This document shows, piece by piece, positions 1-7,060 of a stretch of 10,656 bases of DNA (its first letter is position 1; every line of letters starts with the position of its first letter). This stretch comes from Actinomycetota bacterium (GTDB lineage Bacteria; Actinomycetota; AC-67): contig VAYV01000148.1 of NCBI GenBank assembly GCA_005883175.1, positions 1-10,656 on the forward strand. The letters are read 5' to 3'. The notes below the pieces were generated by a model that saw only the letters and a program-made list of their open reading frames with translations, was not told the origin of the DNA and did no database searches. A program made the position numbers and the translations under genes.

Positions 1-517
1 ATGCGTGCGCGGTTCGGTTCGCCTCGTACGACAGCCAGCGATCGTGGCCAGGGTCCTGTGCATCCGGTTCGTACTCGCTTTCGAACGACAGATGCTCGAA
101 GCCGACACCGGGGAGGTGCGATCGCGAGATGCTCGGCGCATCGAGGAGCGGCGGTCGCGGGTGGAAGCTCGTCGGGTCGGCGATCCATCCTCGCCGCGCG
201 TACAGCTCGTGCGCCGCGCCGACCTCCTTCGTGACGCGTTCGAAGCCTTCGGTCGTCGGCATACGTCCCGGCGTTTTCATGACCGCGACGGTCCACTCGT
301 CGAGCGCGGCGAGCGCGAGCAAGCTCGGCGTCAGGCGCAGCGGTGGGATCGCCGCGCTATCCTGACCCGTCGACCCGTTCGCGATGCGCGCGCGGCGGCC
401 TTCTGAGATGGCGAACCCGACCAGCCGGGGAGCCGGAGTGATCAAACCGCCGACGTATGAGAGGATCGCGGACGCGCCGATCCGAGGAGCGGGCTGCGTC
501 CGACCGGCTTCGGCCAT
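1..517 (-). CDS. Partial CDS, N-terminal part of a possible alpha/beta hydrolase
   Basis: This reading frame starts at ATG 517-515 and stays open for 172 codons to the left edge, so the C-terminal part is missing. I checked every in-frame codon and found no stop. Third positions are mostly G or C and the composition is protein-like, whereas overlapping plus-strand frames give arginine-rich shadow peptides. An early hydrophobic stretch (about residues 15-35) is followed by an LxxLAALDEW segment and an ELYxRRGWxxDP segment. The last residues, around FEHLSFESEYEP and RWLSYEANRTAHA, resemble what I recall as the region just before the hydrolase core in actinobacterial alpha/beta hydrolases. The nucleophile elbow and catalytic triad would lie outside the window, so the function is tentative although the gene itself is well supported. 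No clear Shine-Dalgarno precedes the ATG. The frame is also open further upstream, but a longer start would run into the divergent acyl-CoA ligase gene. Confidence 0.72.
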   Translation of the reverse strand, partial: MAEAGRTQPAPRIGASAILSYVGGLITPAPRLVGFAISEGRRARIANGSTGQDSAAIPPLRLTPSLLALAALDEWTVAVMKTPGRMPTTEGFERVTKEVGAAHELYARRGWIADPTSFHPRPPLLDAPSISRSHLPGVGFEHLSFESEYEPDAQDPGHDRWLSYEANRTAHA

Positions 518-535
518 ACGCGAATAGTAGTACCC

Positions 536-540
536 AGGAG
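536..540 (+). promoter_or_regulatory. Ribosome binding site of the acyl-CoA ligase gene
   Basis: AGGAG lies 7 nt before GTG 548. A second GTG follows at 551, but the spacing favours 548. The site is inside the 30-bp gap between the two divergent genes. Confidence 0.7.
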
Positions 541-547
541 CGGCGAA

Positions 548-2173
548 GTGGTGACGTTCAACCTCGCGGATCTATTCGAGATGGTTTGTGACGCCGTTCC
601 CGATCGCGAAGCCGTCGTCGCGGGCGAGCGGCGTTTCACATACCGAACACTCGACGAGCGCGCCAACCGCCTCGCCCACCACTTGGCGTCCGCCGGCATC
701 GGCCGCGGCCACCACGTCGGGCTCCAGCTGCTCAACGGAACCGAGTACGTCGAGGGGATGCTGGCGTGCTTCAAGATCCGCGCGGTGCCGATCAACGTGA
801 ACTACCGGTACGTCGAGGACGAGCTTCGGTATCTCTTCGACGACGCGGACCTGCGCGCGGTGATCGTCCACCGGCAGTTCGGCGAACGGATCGCGAAGAT
901 ACAGCCGTCGCTGGAGCTCTTGAAGCACGTGCTCGTCGTCGAGGACGGCACCGATGTTCCGGTTCCAGACGGGTCGCACCCTTATGAGGCCGAGCTTGCC
1001 TCCTCGCCGCCTACGCGCGACTTCGACCCCCGATCCGCGGACGACGTCTATTGCGCATATACGGGTGGAACGACCGGGATGCCGAAAGGCGTCTTGTGGC
1101 GACAGGAGGACATCTTCTTCGCGGGGATCGGCGGGGGGGATCCGCTCCACGCGGGGAACGTCGTCGAGCGACCGGAAGGGCTGCTCGAACGGATCTACGA
1201 CGTGGGACTGTGCGCGCTGCCGACGCCGCCGTTCATGCACGTGAGCTCGCACTGGCTCGTGTTCTCGATGCTGCTCAGCGCGGGGAAGATCGTGATCGCC
1301 CCGGGCGGGCGCTTCGAACCCGCAACGATCTGGCGGTTGGTCGGAGACGAGCGCGTGAACGTGCTTGTGATCGTCGGCGACGCGATGGCGCGGCCACTCG
1401 CCGACGAGCTGGAAGCGCGCGCAACCACATACGAGACCTCGACGTTGATGGTGGTCGGTTCGGGCGGCGCGGTTCTTTCGCCGGACACGAAGAACAGGCT
1501 CACCGCCGTCCTGCCGAACGCGTTCATCGTCGACGGATTCGGCTCGTCGGAGACCGGGACGATGGGTGCGCAGCCGTCGACCGCCGCGGCCGGCCCGGCG
1601 CAACCGTTGCGCTTCGCACCGAGCGATCACATCGCCGTGTTCGACGAAAACATGAAGCGCGTCGTCCCCGGCTCCGGTGTCGTCGGGCGGCTGGCGCGGA
1701 GCGGGCACATCCCGCTCGGGTACTACAAGGACCCGCAGAAGACGACGGACACGTTCGTCGAGGTCGACGGCGTTCGCTATGTGACGCCTGGGGACTTCGC
1801 GATCGTCGACACTGACGGCACGATCGTGCTTCGCGGCCGCGGCTCGGTGAGCATCAACACCGGCGGCGAGAAGGTGTTCCCCGAAGAGGTCGAAGCCTCG
1901 CTGAAAGAGCATCCCGACGTGTTCGATGTGGTCGTGGTCGGCGTGCCCGACGAGCGTTGGGGGGAGCGCGTCGTGGCGGTCGTGCAGCCGAGACCGGCGC
2001 GCGCGCCGACGCTTCAAGAGCTCCAGGATTTCCTGCGCGCGCGCCTCGCCGGGTACAAGGTTCCGAGAGACCTCGTGATCGTCGAGAAGGTCGAGCGGCA
2101 GCCCAGCGCGAAACCCGACTACCGTTGGGCTCGCGAGCGCGCGGTGGAAGCGCTCGCCGGAGGACGGTCATGA
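548..2173 (+). CDS. fadD: Acyl-CoA ligase (AMP-forming), FadD19-like
   Basis: This is a 541-residue member of the adenylate-forming (ANL) superfamily, which activates a carboxylic acid with ATP to an acyl-adenylate and then forms the CoA thioester in the cytoplasm. Visible motifs are the phosphate-binding loop YTGGTTGMPKG (171-181), GSSETG (332-337), the ATP ribose-binding aspartate in PGDFA (D416), the hinge RGRGS (429-433) and the C-terminal catalytic lysine in PSAKPDY (K522). Length and internal blocks such as VNVNYRYVEDELRYLFDDAD and RGRGSVSINTGGEKVFPEEV closely resemble mycobacterial FadD19, which acts on the cholesterol side chain. That suggests a branched or steroid-like acid, but the substrate cannot be read from this sequence. 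The GTG start has AGGAG 7 nt upstream. The stop overlaps the next gene's start as ATGA, indicating a two-gene operon. All catalytic motifs appear intact. Confidence 0.93.
   Translation: MVTFNLADLFEMVCDAVPDREAVVAGERRFTYRTLDERANRLAHHLASAGIGRGHHVGLQLLNGTEYVEGMLACFKIRAVPINVNYRYVEDELRYLFDDADLRAVIVHRQFGERIAKIQPSLELLKHVLVVEDGTDVPVPDGSHPYEAELASSPPTRDFDPRSADDVYCAYTGGTTGMPKGVLWRQEDIFFAGIGGGDPLHAGNVVERPEGLLERIYDVGLCALPTPPFMHVSSHWLVFSMLLSAGKIVIAPGGRFEPATIWRLVGDERVNVLVIVGDAMARPLADELEARATTYETSTLMVVGSGGAVLSPDTKNRLTAVLPNAFIVDGFGSSETGTMGAQPSTAAAGPAQPLRFAPSDHIAVFDENMKRVVPGSGVVGRLARSGHIPLGYYKDPQKTTDTFVEVDGVRYVTPGDFAIVDTDGTIVLRGRGSVSINTGGEKVFPEEVEASLKEHPDVFDVVVVGVPDERWGERVVAVVQPRPARAPTLQELQDFLRARLAGYKVPRDLVIVEKVERQPSAKPDYRWARERAVEALAGGRS
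2159..2163 (+). promoter_or_regulatory. Ribosome binding site of the acyltransferase gene
   Basis: GGAGG lies 6 nt before ATG 2170, inside the last codons of the acyl-CoA ligase gene. It fixes the acyltransferase start at 2170, although the same frame stays open much further upstream. Confidence 0.7.
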
Positions 2174-2898
2174 GCGACACGGTGCGTCCGGGCGCGGGAC
2201 GCGACCCGGCGACGATAGAGCGCTACCAGAAGCTGCTCGAGATCTACGCCAGCTACTACCGGCCGGAGGTTCGAGGTTTCGAGTCGTTGCCGGAGAAGGG
2301 CCCGTTCCTCGTCGTCGGGAACCACTCCGGCGGCGCGACACCGCCGGACATGCCGATCCTCATGTCGGCGTGGTGGCGGCAGCGCGGCGTCGAGGAGCCC
2401 GTCTACGGGCTGTTCCACTCCTTCTTCCTCGGGCTTCCCGGCGTGCGCGATCCGCTGACGAAGTTCGGCGCGCTCGAAGCGGGCTGGAGGGCGGCCGAAA
2501 CGGTGCTGCGCGAAGGCGGCATCGTGGTGGTTTACCCGGGCGGCGATCACGAGGCGTTCCGCCCGTGGAACAAGCGGAACGAGATCGACTTCGCCGGGCG
2601 CACCGGCTTCATCAAGCTCGCGTTGCGCACCGGCGTTCCGATCGTGCCGGCCGTCACCCACGGCGTGCAGGACTCGATCATCGTCTTGTCGCGCGGCGAG
2701 GGCCTCGTTCGCTACATGCCGCACTTGAAGCGATGGCGGCTGAAGGTCATGCCGGTGATGGTCGGACCGCCGTGGGGACTGTCGTTCGGGCTCCCGACGC
2801 TTCCCTTGCCGGCGAAAGCGACCGTGCAGCTCGGGCCTCCGATCGACCTTCGCGTCGAGAATGGCGCGCCCTGGCCCGTCTCGCTTCTGCGCCGGTAG
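2170..2898 (+). CDS. PlsC-like (lysophospholipid/diacylglycerol) acyltransferase
   Basis: This 242-residue protein of the glycerolipid acyltransferase superfamily would transfer an acyl group from acyl-CoA to a hydroxyl acceptor at the membrane. The active-site histidine sits in VVGNHSGGATPPD (H52, with D60 as the likely acidic partner). Further motifs are FGALEAG (99-105), a YPGGDHEAFRP block (122-132) in the place of the usual phosphate-binding motif, and VPIVPAVTHG (156-165). The H-to-D spacing is seven residues rather than the four of classical PlsC. This matches an actinobacterial subfamily with NHSGG motifs as I recall it. The acceptor, whether lysophosphatidate, diacylglycerol or another alcohol, is unknown. 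No clear transmembrane helix precedes the domain. ATG 2170 overlaps the ligase stop by four bases (ATGA), has its own GGAGG and gives a full-length protein. It ends 3 bp from the convergent DNA ligase gene. Confidence 0.85.
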   Translation: MSDTVRPGAGRDPATIERYQKLLEIYASYYRPEVRGFESLPEKGPFLVVGNHSGGATPPDMPILMSAWWRQRGVEEPVYGLFHSFFLGLPGVRDPLTKFGALEAGWRAAETVLREGGIVVVYPGGDHEAFRPWNKRNEIDFAGRTGFIKLALRTGVPIVPAVTHGVQDSIIVLSRGEGLVRYMPHLKRWRLKVMPVMVGPPWGLSFGLPTLPLPAKATVQLGPPIDLRVENGAPWPVSLLRR

Positions 2899-2901
2899 CC
2901 G

Positions 2902-3972
2902 TTATTTCTTCGCGCGCGCGCGGCCCGTCGAACGGGGGACGGGCGAGCGGTCGCTGAGCGCGCGGATGTCTTCGAGCTTGAACGGCTCCGGCGTCTTGAA
3001 CTGATCGTAGTTGCAGTCTTTCGGGTCTTTGTCTGGGCGCCAGCGCTTGAACGTTGTCCCGTGCCTGAACCGGTACCCCTGCAGGTGATCGAACGCAACC
3101 TCGCACACGAGCACCGGATCCAACGACACCCAGGACAGATCCTTGCCCTGGTTCCAGCGGCTCGGACCACCGGGTCCCCACTCGGTGTTGAAGCTCTCGC
3201 CACCCTCCAACGGCTTAACCATCTCGAGCAGCTTCTCCCGCTCCGGCGCGCGGAACGAGGACGTGAATCCGACGTAGTTCAGGCTGCCCTCGTCGTACAG
3301 ACCGAGCAAGAACGACCCGATCCCCTTCTTGTTCTTGGCGAGGCGATAACCCCCAACGACACAATCCGCCGTTCGTTCGTGCTTGACCTTCACCATCACG
3401 CGCTCACCGGGCACGTACCGGAGGTCTCGCTTCTTCGCGACCACACCGTCGAGGCCGGCCCCCTCGAACCGCTCGAACCAACGCTCGGCTTCGTCGGCAT
3501 CGTCGGTTTGTGGCGTCACGAAGCAACGCTCATGCGGCTTCAGCACATCGACGAGCCGCGCGCGGCGGTCGGCGAAGGGCTGCTCGCGCAGATCGTCGTC
3601 GGTTGCGAGGAGGTCGAACGGAACGAAGGTGGCCGGGATCTCCGCGGCCAGCTTCCGGACCCGCGACTCCGCGGGATGAAGGCGTAGCTGCAAGAGCTCG
3701 AACTCGAGGCCGTTCTCGCCGGGGAGGATGATCTCGCCGTCGGCCACCGCGCGTGCCGGCAGCGCAGCCTTCACGACCTCCACGATCTCCGGGAAGTAGC
3801 GCTCGAGCGGCAGCTCCTTGCGACTACCGATGTGAACGCGGTCGCCGTCGCGGAAGACGATCGCTCGGAACCCGTCCCACTTCGGCTCGTAGAGCCAGCC
3901 GTCTCCGCGCGGGATCTCGCGCTGCAGCGCCGCGAGCATCGGCTCGATCGGCGGTTCGATGGGGAACGTCAT
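2902..3972 (-). CDS. ligC: ATP-dependent DNA ligase, LigC-like
   Basis: This 356-residue enzyme seals DNA nicks through a ligase-adenylate intermediate. Motif I is EPKWDGFR, with the adenylated lysine K31. The other motifs are motif III DGE (78-80), motif IIIa around FVPFDLL (115-121), motif IV LDGVVAKK (173-180), motif V VKVK (193-196) and motif VI RPDK (312-315) in the C-terminal OB-fold. Its length, about the same as mycobacterial LigC, and the two-domain layout without polymerase or nuclease domains separate it from LigD and from the longer LigB. Actinobacterial LigC proteins are linked to backup end joining and repair. No ku or ligD gene is visible here. The C-terminus is basic (RARAKK). 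The gene is 33 bp behind tadG on the same strand, so read-through from the pilus operon is possible. No obvious Shine-Dalgarno precedes ATG 3972. Confidence 0.93.
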   Translation of the reverse strand: MTFPIEPPIEPMLAALQREIPRGDGWLYEPKWDGFRAIVFRDGDRVHIGSRKELPLERYFPEIVEVVKAALPARAVADGEIILPGENGLEFELLQLRLHPAESRVRKLAAEIPATFVPFDLLATDDDLREQPFADRRARLVDVLKPHERCFVTPQTDDADEAERWFERFEGAGLDGVVAKKRDLRYVPGERVMVKVKHERTADCVVGGYRLAKNKKGIGSFLLGLYDEGSLNYVGFTSSFRAPEREKLLEMVKPLEGGESFNTEWGPGGPSRWNQGKDLSWVSLDPVLVCEVAFDHLQGYRFRHGTTFKRWRPDKDPKDCNYDQFKTPEPFKLEDIRALSDRSPVPRSTGRARAKK

Positions 3973-4005
3973 CGCCCGATCGTAGCGGGCGTGCGGCGTG
4001 CCGGC

Positions 4006-5688
4006 TTAGCCGACGAGCTTCCGTCCGGCGCAGTCGATCTTGTAGTTCCACAGATCGGCTCCGGCGAACTGGATCCCCAACGGCAGCGTGGACATCACGT
4101 TGTACAGCGACGTGTCGACGGCTTGCAGGACGGGACTTATCAGCGCCGACACGCTGCTCCCCGAGACGGTGAGCACGCCCACGCTCATGTTGATCGAAAG
4201 GCCGCTCGTGAGAGAGTCGGTCGTGATGGTATTGGAGCCGACCGATCCACTCCGCGTGTAGGCACCCGGGCCCAATGTGATGGACTGACCGTTCAGTCCC
4301 GCGATGCTCATGTTGTTGCTTGCGGTGATGTTGATCGGGATACCCAGCACGGTGCCGGTTGCGAGCGTTGCCGGACTGACGGTCGCCGGCGCTGACGTAT
4401 TCGTGAACGCGCTGTCGGGCGTGACTTGACCGACGTACATGGTTACGGCGCTCGTGTTGACGCCCAGCGTTACCGTGTCGTTCGAGTTCGTCGATACGCA
4501 GGAGATGCCGTTGATCGTCGCAGTACCGCCTGCTCCCTCTGAATACATCTTGAGTGTGAGCGGGACGTTGACGCACGTCAGGACGAGACAGAGCCTGAGC
4601 GGATTCGTAAGGGTCATGTCGAACTCGGTGCGCAGCTGCGCGGTCCGGGGGGTCGACGTGCCGACACCGCCATAGGCTTGCTTCGGCGATTCGATGACGG
4701 TCGCCTTCATGTTGATGCTGGCCACACCGGGGACGCTGATACCGAGGTTGTCTACCTCGAAGAAGGCGTCGTTGTTAGCGAGCTCCGCCGTCGCACCGAC
4801 AAGGTCCAACAGGTTCGTGTTCATCGCCGCCGCGGAGTTGTAACCGCCGGAGGCGTCCAGCAGGTCGCCGAACTTGAACGACGGCGATGCGCTCGCGGCT
4901 GCGGCCAACGTGTTCAACGCCGTCGCAGAGGTCGCGTCGCCTTTGTTGCTCATGACGGTCGCTGCCGCCAGCAGGAAGTTCTTGTACGAGACCTGGGTAT
5001 TCGCGATGTCGCTGGCCGATCCGATACCGAGCTGCGTGAAGAGGTCGCCGTAGTTGATCGTCGCGCTCGCCAGACCGCCGTACCCCAGAGCCGTCACGCC
5101 CGCGGAACCCGAGCACGTCCCGCCTCCGTTACCGAGGCAGAACAAGATCTTGTCGAGCGGCGTAGCGTTCGACGTGCTGAAGCGGCCGATCCACGTCCCC
5201 ATCCCGATGTGCGCCTTGGCGTCGCTGGTCGCCGTCGACGTCGCCGTCAACACATCGGAACCGGGCATGAACGAGAACGGCGCGGTCGTCGTCACCGTCA
5301 CCAGGACGGCGTTTGCCGTGGAAGGATCGAGCGGCGCCACGGTGCAGTTGCTCAGCATCGTGAACACCTTCGTCGTCTGGTCGACGGTCCCGAGCTGGAT
5401 GCTGAGCGAGCTCCCCGTGGCCGAGTAGTTGAAGTTGTTCCTAGTGGCTGCGTGTTGCGCGTACCCGAGCGCCTGCGCACAACGGGTCTGAGAGCCGTCG
5501 CGAAGGTCGTTGAGCGCGCGCACAGCGTCCAGGCTGGCCATGTCCGCGACGCCCTGAAGCTGACGCTTCGTCCAGACGGTGTGACCCACATCGATCGCCA
5601 TAGCGGCGGCGGCGATGACGAACGCCAGCGACAGCGCCGTCATGATCGCGATCGCGCCGCGCTCTTCCTTGCGCAACCGTTTGATCAA
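4006..5688 (-). CDS. tadG: TadG-like pilus assembly protein (Tad N-terminal domain)
   Basis: This 560-residue protein starts with a short basic cytoplasmic tail (KRLRKEERG) and one hydrophobic segment (about 12-34), followed by AIDVGHTVWTKRQLQGVADMA. That N-terminus is typical of TadG-like pilus proteins. The rest is a predicted extracytoplasmic region rich in Ala, Ser, Thr, Gly and Asn, with eight cysteines including FCLGNGGGTC and CLVLTC pairs, which could form disulfides. I see no von Willebrand A (MIDAS) motif, which some TadG proteins carry. Family members take part in assembling or anchoring Flp pili, and the exact role is unsettled. The start is TTG 5688, not ATG. It overlaps the tadE stop as TTGA and has GGAG 5 nt upstream. 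It is the last tad gene seen. The C-terminal two thirds looks lineage-specific and I cannot assign it a fold. Confidence 0.85.
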   Translation of the reverse strand: MIKRLRKEERGAIAIMTALSLAFVIAAAAMAIDVGHTVWTKRQLQGVADMASLDAVRALNDLRDGSQTRCAQALGYAQHAATRNNFNYSATGSSLSIQLGTVDQTTKVFTMLSNCTVAPLDPSTANAVLVTVTTTAPFSFMPGSDVLTATSTATSDAKAHIGMGTWIGRFSTSNATPLDKILFCLGNGGGTCSGSAGVTALGYGGLASATINYGDLFTQLGIGSASDIANTQVSYKNFLLAAATVMSNKGDATSATALNTLAAAASASPSFKFGDLLDASGGYNSAAAMNTNLLDLVGATAELANNDAFFEVDNLGISVPGVASINMKATVIESPKQAYGGVGTSTPRTAQLRTEFDMTLTNPLRLCLVLTCVNVPLTLKMYSEGAGGTATINGISCVSTNSNDTVTLGVNTSAVTMYVGQVTPDSAFTNTSAPATVSPATLATGTVLGIPINITASNNMSIAGLNGQSITLGPGAYTRSGSVGSNTITTDSLTSGLSINMSVGVLTVSGSSVSALISPVLQAVDTSLYNVMSTLPLGIQFAGADLWNYKIDCAGRKLVG

Positions 5689-6131
5689 CCTAACTCCACC
5701 GTGGAATCCGCGCTGACCGTCGAGGGCATCAACCCTCCCAAGAACGCAGTCGGTATGAGGGGATGAGACGAATAGTCGTAGCTGATCGTCACGTGGATGC
5801 AGCGAAGCGACGAGTCCGACGGGCAGCTGATCACCGCGGCAGTGACCGTCGCGTACGTCTGCGCCATCGAGAACGAGATCTGGTTCCGTGCCGTCGTCTC
5901 TGCATAGCTGATCAGCTGAGCGTCGGTCGATGTGGTCGGCTGCGAGATGGTCGCGCGCGCGGCTTCGGCAGACGCCTGCGAGAGGTTGTGATCCAAGGCG
6001 AAGACGAAGCCGTAGCTCAGCATGCCGTACAGCAGCAGCAGCAAGAGCTGCGCGACGATCGCGAACTCCAGCGCCGCGACACCGCGCTCATCTTTGAGGC
6101 GGCCGCGCACGTGATGCCGCAGGCTTTTCAA
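5685..6131 (-). CDS. tadE: TadE-like pseudopilin / minor pilin
   Basis: This 148-residue protein has a basic N-terminal tail (about 1-16), the motif ERGVAALEFAIV and a hydrophobic helix rich in leucine (about 18-46). Gly17 followed by Glu at +5 (E22) fits a prepilin-peptidase cleavage site as known for TadE and TadF pseudopilins. An extracytoplasmic part of about 100 residues carries two cysteines (C103, C111) that could pair. The proposed start is TTG 6131, overlapping the tadC stop as TTGA in the same arrangement as tadE/tadG. The frame is open upstream to an ATG at 6269, but that would place 46 unlikely residues inside tadC. GTG 6110 is an alternative giving 141 residues. Neither start has a good Shine-Dalgarno, so translation may depend on coupling to tadC. 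The product is probably a minor component of the Flp pilus or its assembly machinery. Confidence 0.84.
   Translation of the reverse strand: MKSLRHHVRGRLKDERGVAALEFAIVAQLLLLLLYGMLSYGFVFALDHNLSQASAEAARATISQPTTSTDAQLISYAETTARNQISFSMAQTYATVTAAVISCPSDSSLRCIHVTISYDYSSHPLIPTAFLGGLMPSTVSADSTVELG
5694..5697 (-). promoter_or_regulatory. Ribosome binding site deciding the TTG start of tadG
   Basis: On the minus strand GGAG lies 5 nt before TTG 5688, within the last codons of tadE. Together with the TTGA overlap it supports the non-ATG start. Confidence 0.6.
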
Positions 6132-7060
6132 TGTCCGTGATGGAGGATCTGATGTGAGATCGACATGACGGCCGGCCCCAGCACGATCACGAATAGAGCC
6201 GGGAGGATGAACATCACGAGCGGGAAGATGATCTTCACCGGGAGCTTGCCGGCACGCTCGCGCGCCCACTGCCTGCGCTTGAGGCGCATCTCGTGCGCCT
6301 GCGCGCGCAGCACCCGTCCGATCGGCATGCCGAGCGCGTCCGCCTGCACCAGCGAAAGGACGAAGTTCGAGACGTCCGGAACCTCGATACGCGCCTTCAT
6401 GTTCTGGAGTGCCGTCCTGCGCGCGACGCCGAGCTCCATCTCGCGGAGCATGCGGCCGAGCTCGTGGGCGAGCGGCGTGTCGAAGTTCTGACCGACGACC
6501 TCGATCGCCCCTTCCAGGCCGACACCGGCTTCGACCGAGATCGCGAGCAGGTCCAGGATGTCGGGCAGGTCCTTGCGGATCTGCACCTGACGCTTCTCGC
6601 GGCTCTTCTGCAGGATCTGGACGGGAACGAGCCCGCCCAGCGCGCCAAAGATCACGACGGAACGCACCGACCCGGTGCTGCTCCAGCCGGCGGCCAAGCC
6701 GAGGACCAGACCGAAGAGCACGCCGCCGGCAAGCGTCACAACCTGGATCGCGATGAACTCTTCAGGGGTCATGCGCTCGTGCAACCCGGCAACGATCAGC
6801 TTGCGGCGCAGCCGCTCCTGATAGTTGCTCGGCAGCAGCGACTTGACCAGCCCGAGCGCGCGCGTGCCGACCGGCTGAAGCAGCCGCGCAAGGAGCGGCA
6901 TCTCCATGCGCTCGGTGAGCTCGTCGACGGGAACGTCCGTCCGATCGAGCTCGCCCAGCACGGCGTCGACATCGACGAGCGGCCGTGCGGTCGCGCGCAC
7001 GAGGACGGCGATGCCGGAGATACCCAAGAGTGCGCCGAGAGCGATGGGCAACAGGTTCAT
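6128..7060 (-). CDS. tadC: TadC-like inner-membrane platform protein (T2SSF family)
   Basis: This 310-residue membrane protein has an N-terminal helix (about 3-22), a cytoplasmic stretch, two helices (about 103-125 and 134-150), a type II secretion F domain (about 166-290) and a C-terminal helix (about 276-300). Within the F domain are DLPDILDLLAISVEAGVGLEGA and a second half around VLSLVQADALGMPIGRVLR, both typical of TadC. With TadB it should form the inner-membrane platform on which the TadA ATPase acts to drive pilin assembly. ATG 7060 shares one base with the tadB stop (TGATG), and GAGGA lies 10 nt upstream. The stop overlaps tadE. The C-terminus ends in a short histidine-rich tail (HQILHHGH). 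Confidence 0.92.
   Translation of the reverse strand: MNLLPIALGALLGISGIAVLVRATARPLVDVDAVLGELDRTDVPVDELTERMEMPLLARLLQPVGTRALGLVKSLLPSNYQERLRRKLIVAGLHERMTPEEFIAIQVVTLAGGVLFGLVLGLAAGWSSTGSVRSVVIFGALGGLVPVQILQKSREKRQVQIRKDLPDILDLLAISVEAGVGLEGAIEVVGQNFDTPLAHELGRMLREMELGVARRTALQNMKARIEVPDVSNFVLSLVQADALGMPIGRVLRAQAHEMRLKRRQWARERAGKLPVKIIFPLVMFILPALFVIVLGPAVMSISHQILHHGH

Noticed and set aside
5..406. Plus-strand frame of 133 codons at the left edge
   Set aside because: It is codon-aligned antisense to the better minus-strand gene and gives an arginine-rich, low-complexity product with no motif.
572..2017. Minus-strand frame of 481 codons inside the acyl-CoA ligase gene
   Set aside because: It lies entirely antisense to a gene with intact catalytic motifs. 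The product is rich in Arg, His and Asp, typical of a GC-rich shadow.
1957..2169. Upstream extension of the acyltransferase frame
   Set aside because: The frame is open from 1957 but overlaps the ligase coding region out of frame and gives an arginine-rich peptide. ATG 2170 has GGAGG and an ATGA overlap.
2863..2910. Possible terminator at the acyltransferase end: GGCGC (2863-2867) with GCGCC (2889-2893), then T-rich 2902-2910
   Set aside because: The stem is only 5 bp with a loop of about 20 nt, and lies in coding sequence. The T-rich stretch starts 8 nt later and encodes the ligC C-terminus.
2924..2936. CCCGT/ACGGG hairpin inside the 3' end of ligC
   Set aside because: 5-bp stem with no T tract on either strand, expected by chance in GC-rich coding DNA.
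4678..5766. Plus-strand frame of 362 codons opposite tadG and tadE
   Set aside because: Arg/Val-rich shadow with no domain. The minus strand carries the recognisable Tad N-terminus and coupled starts.
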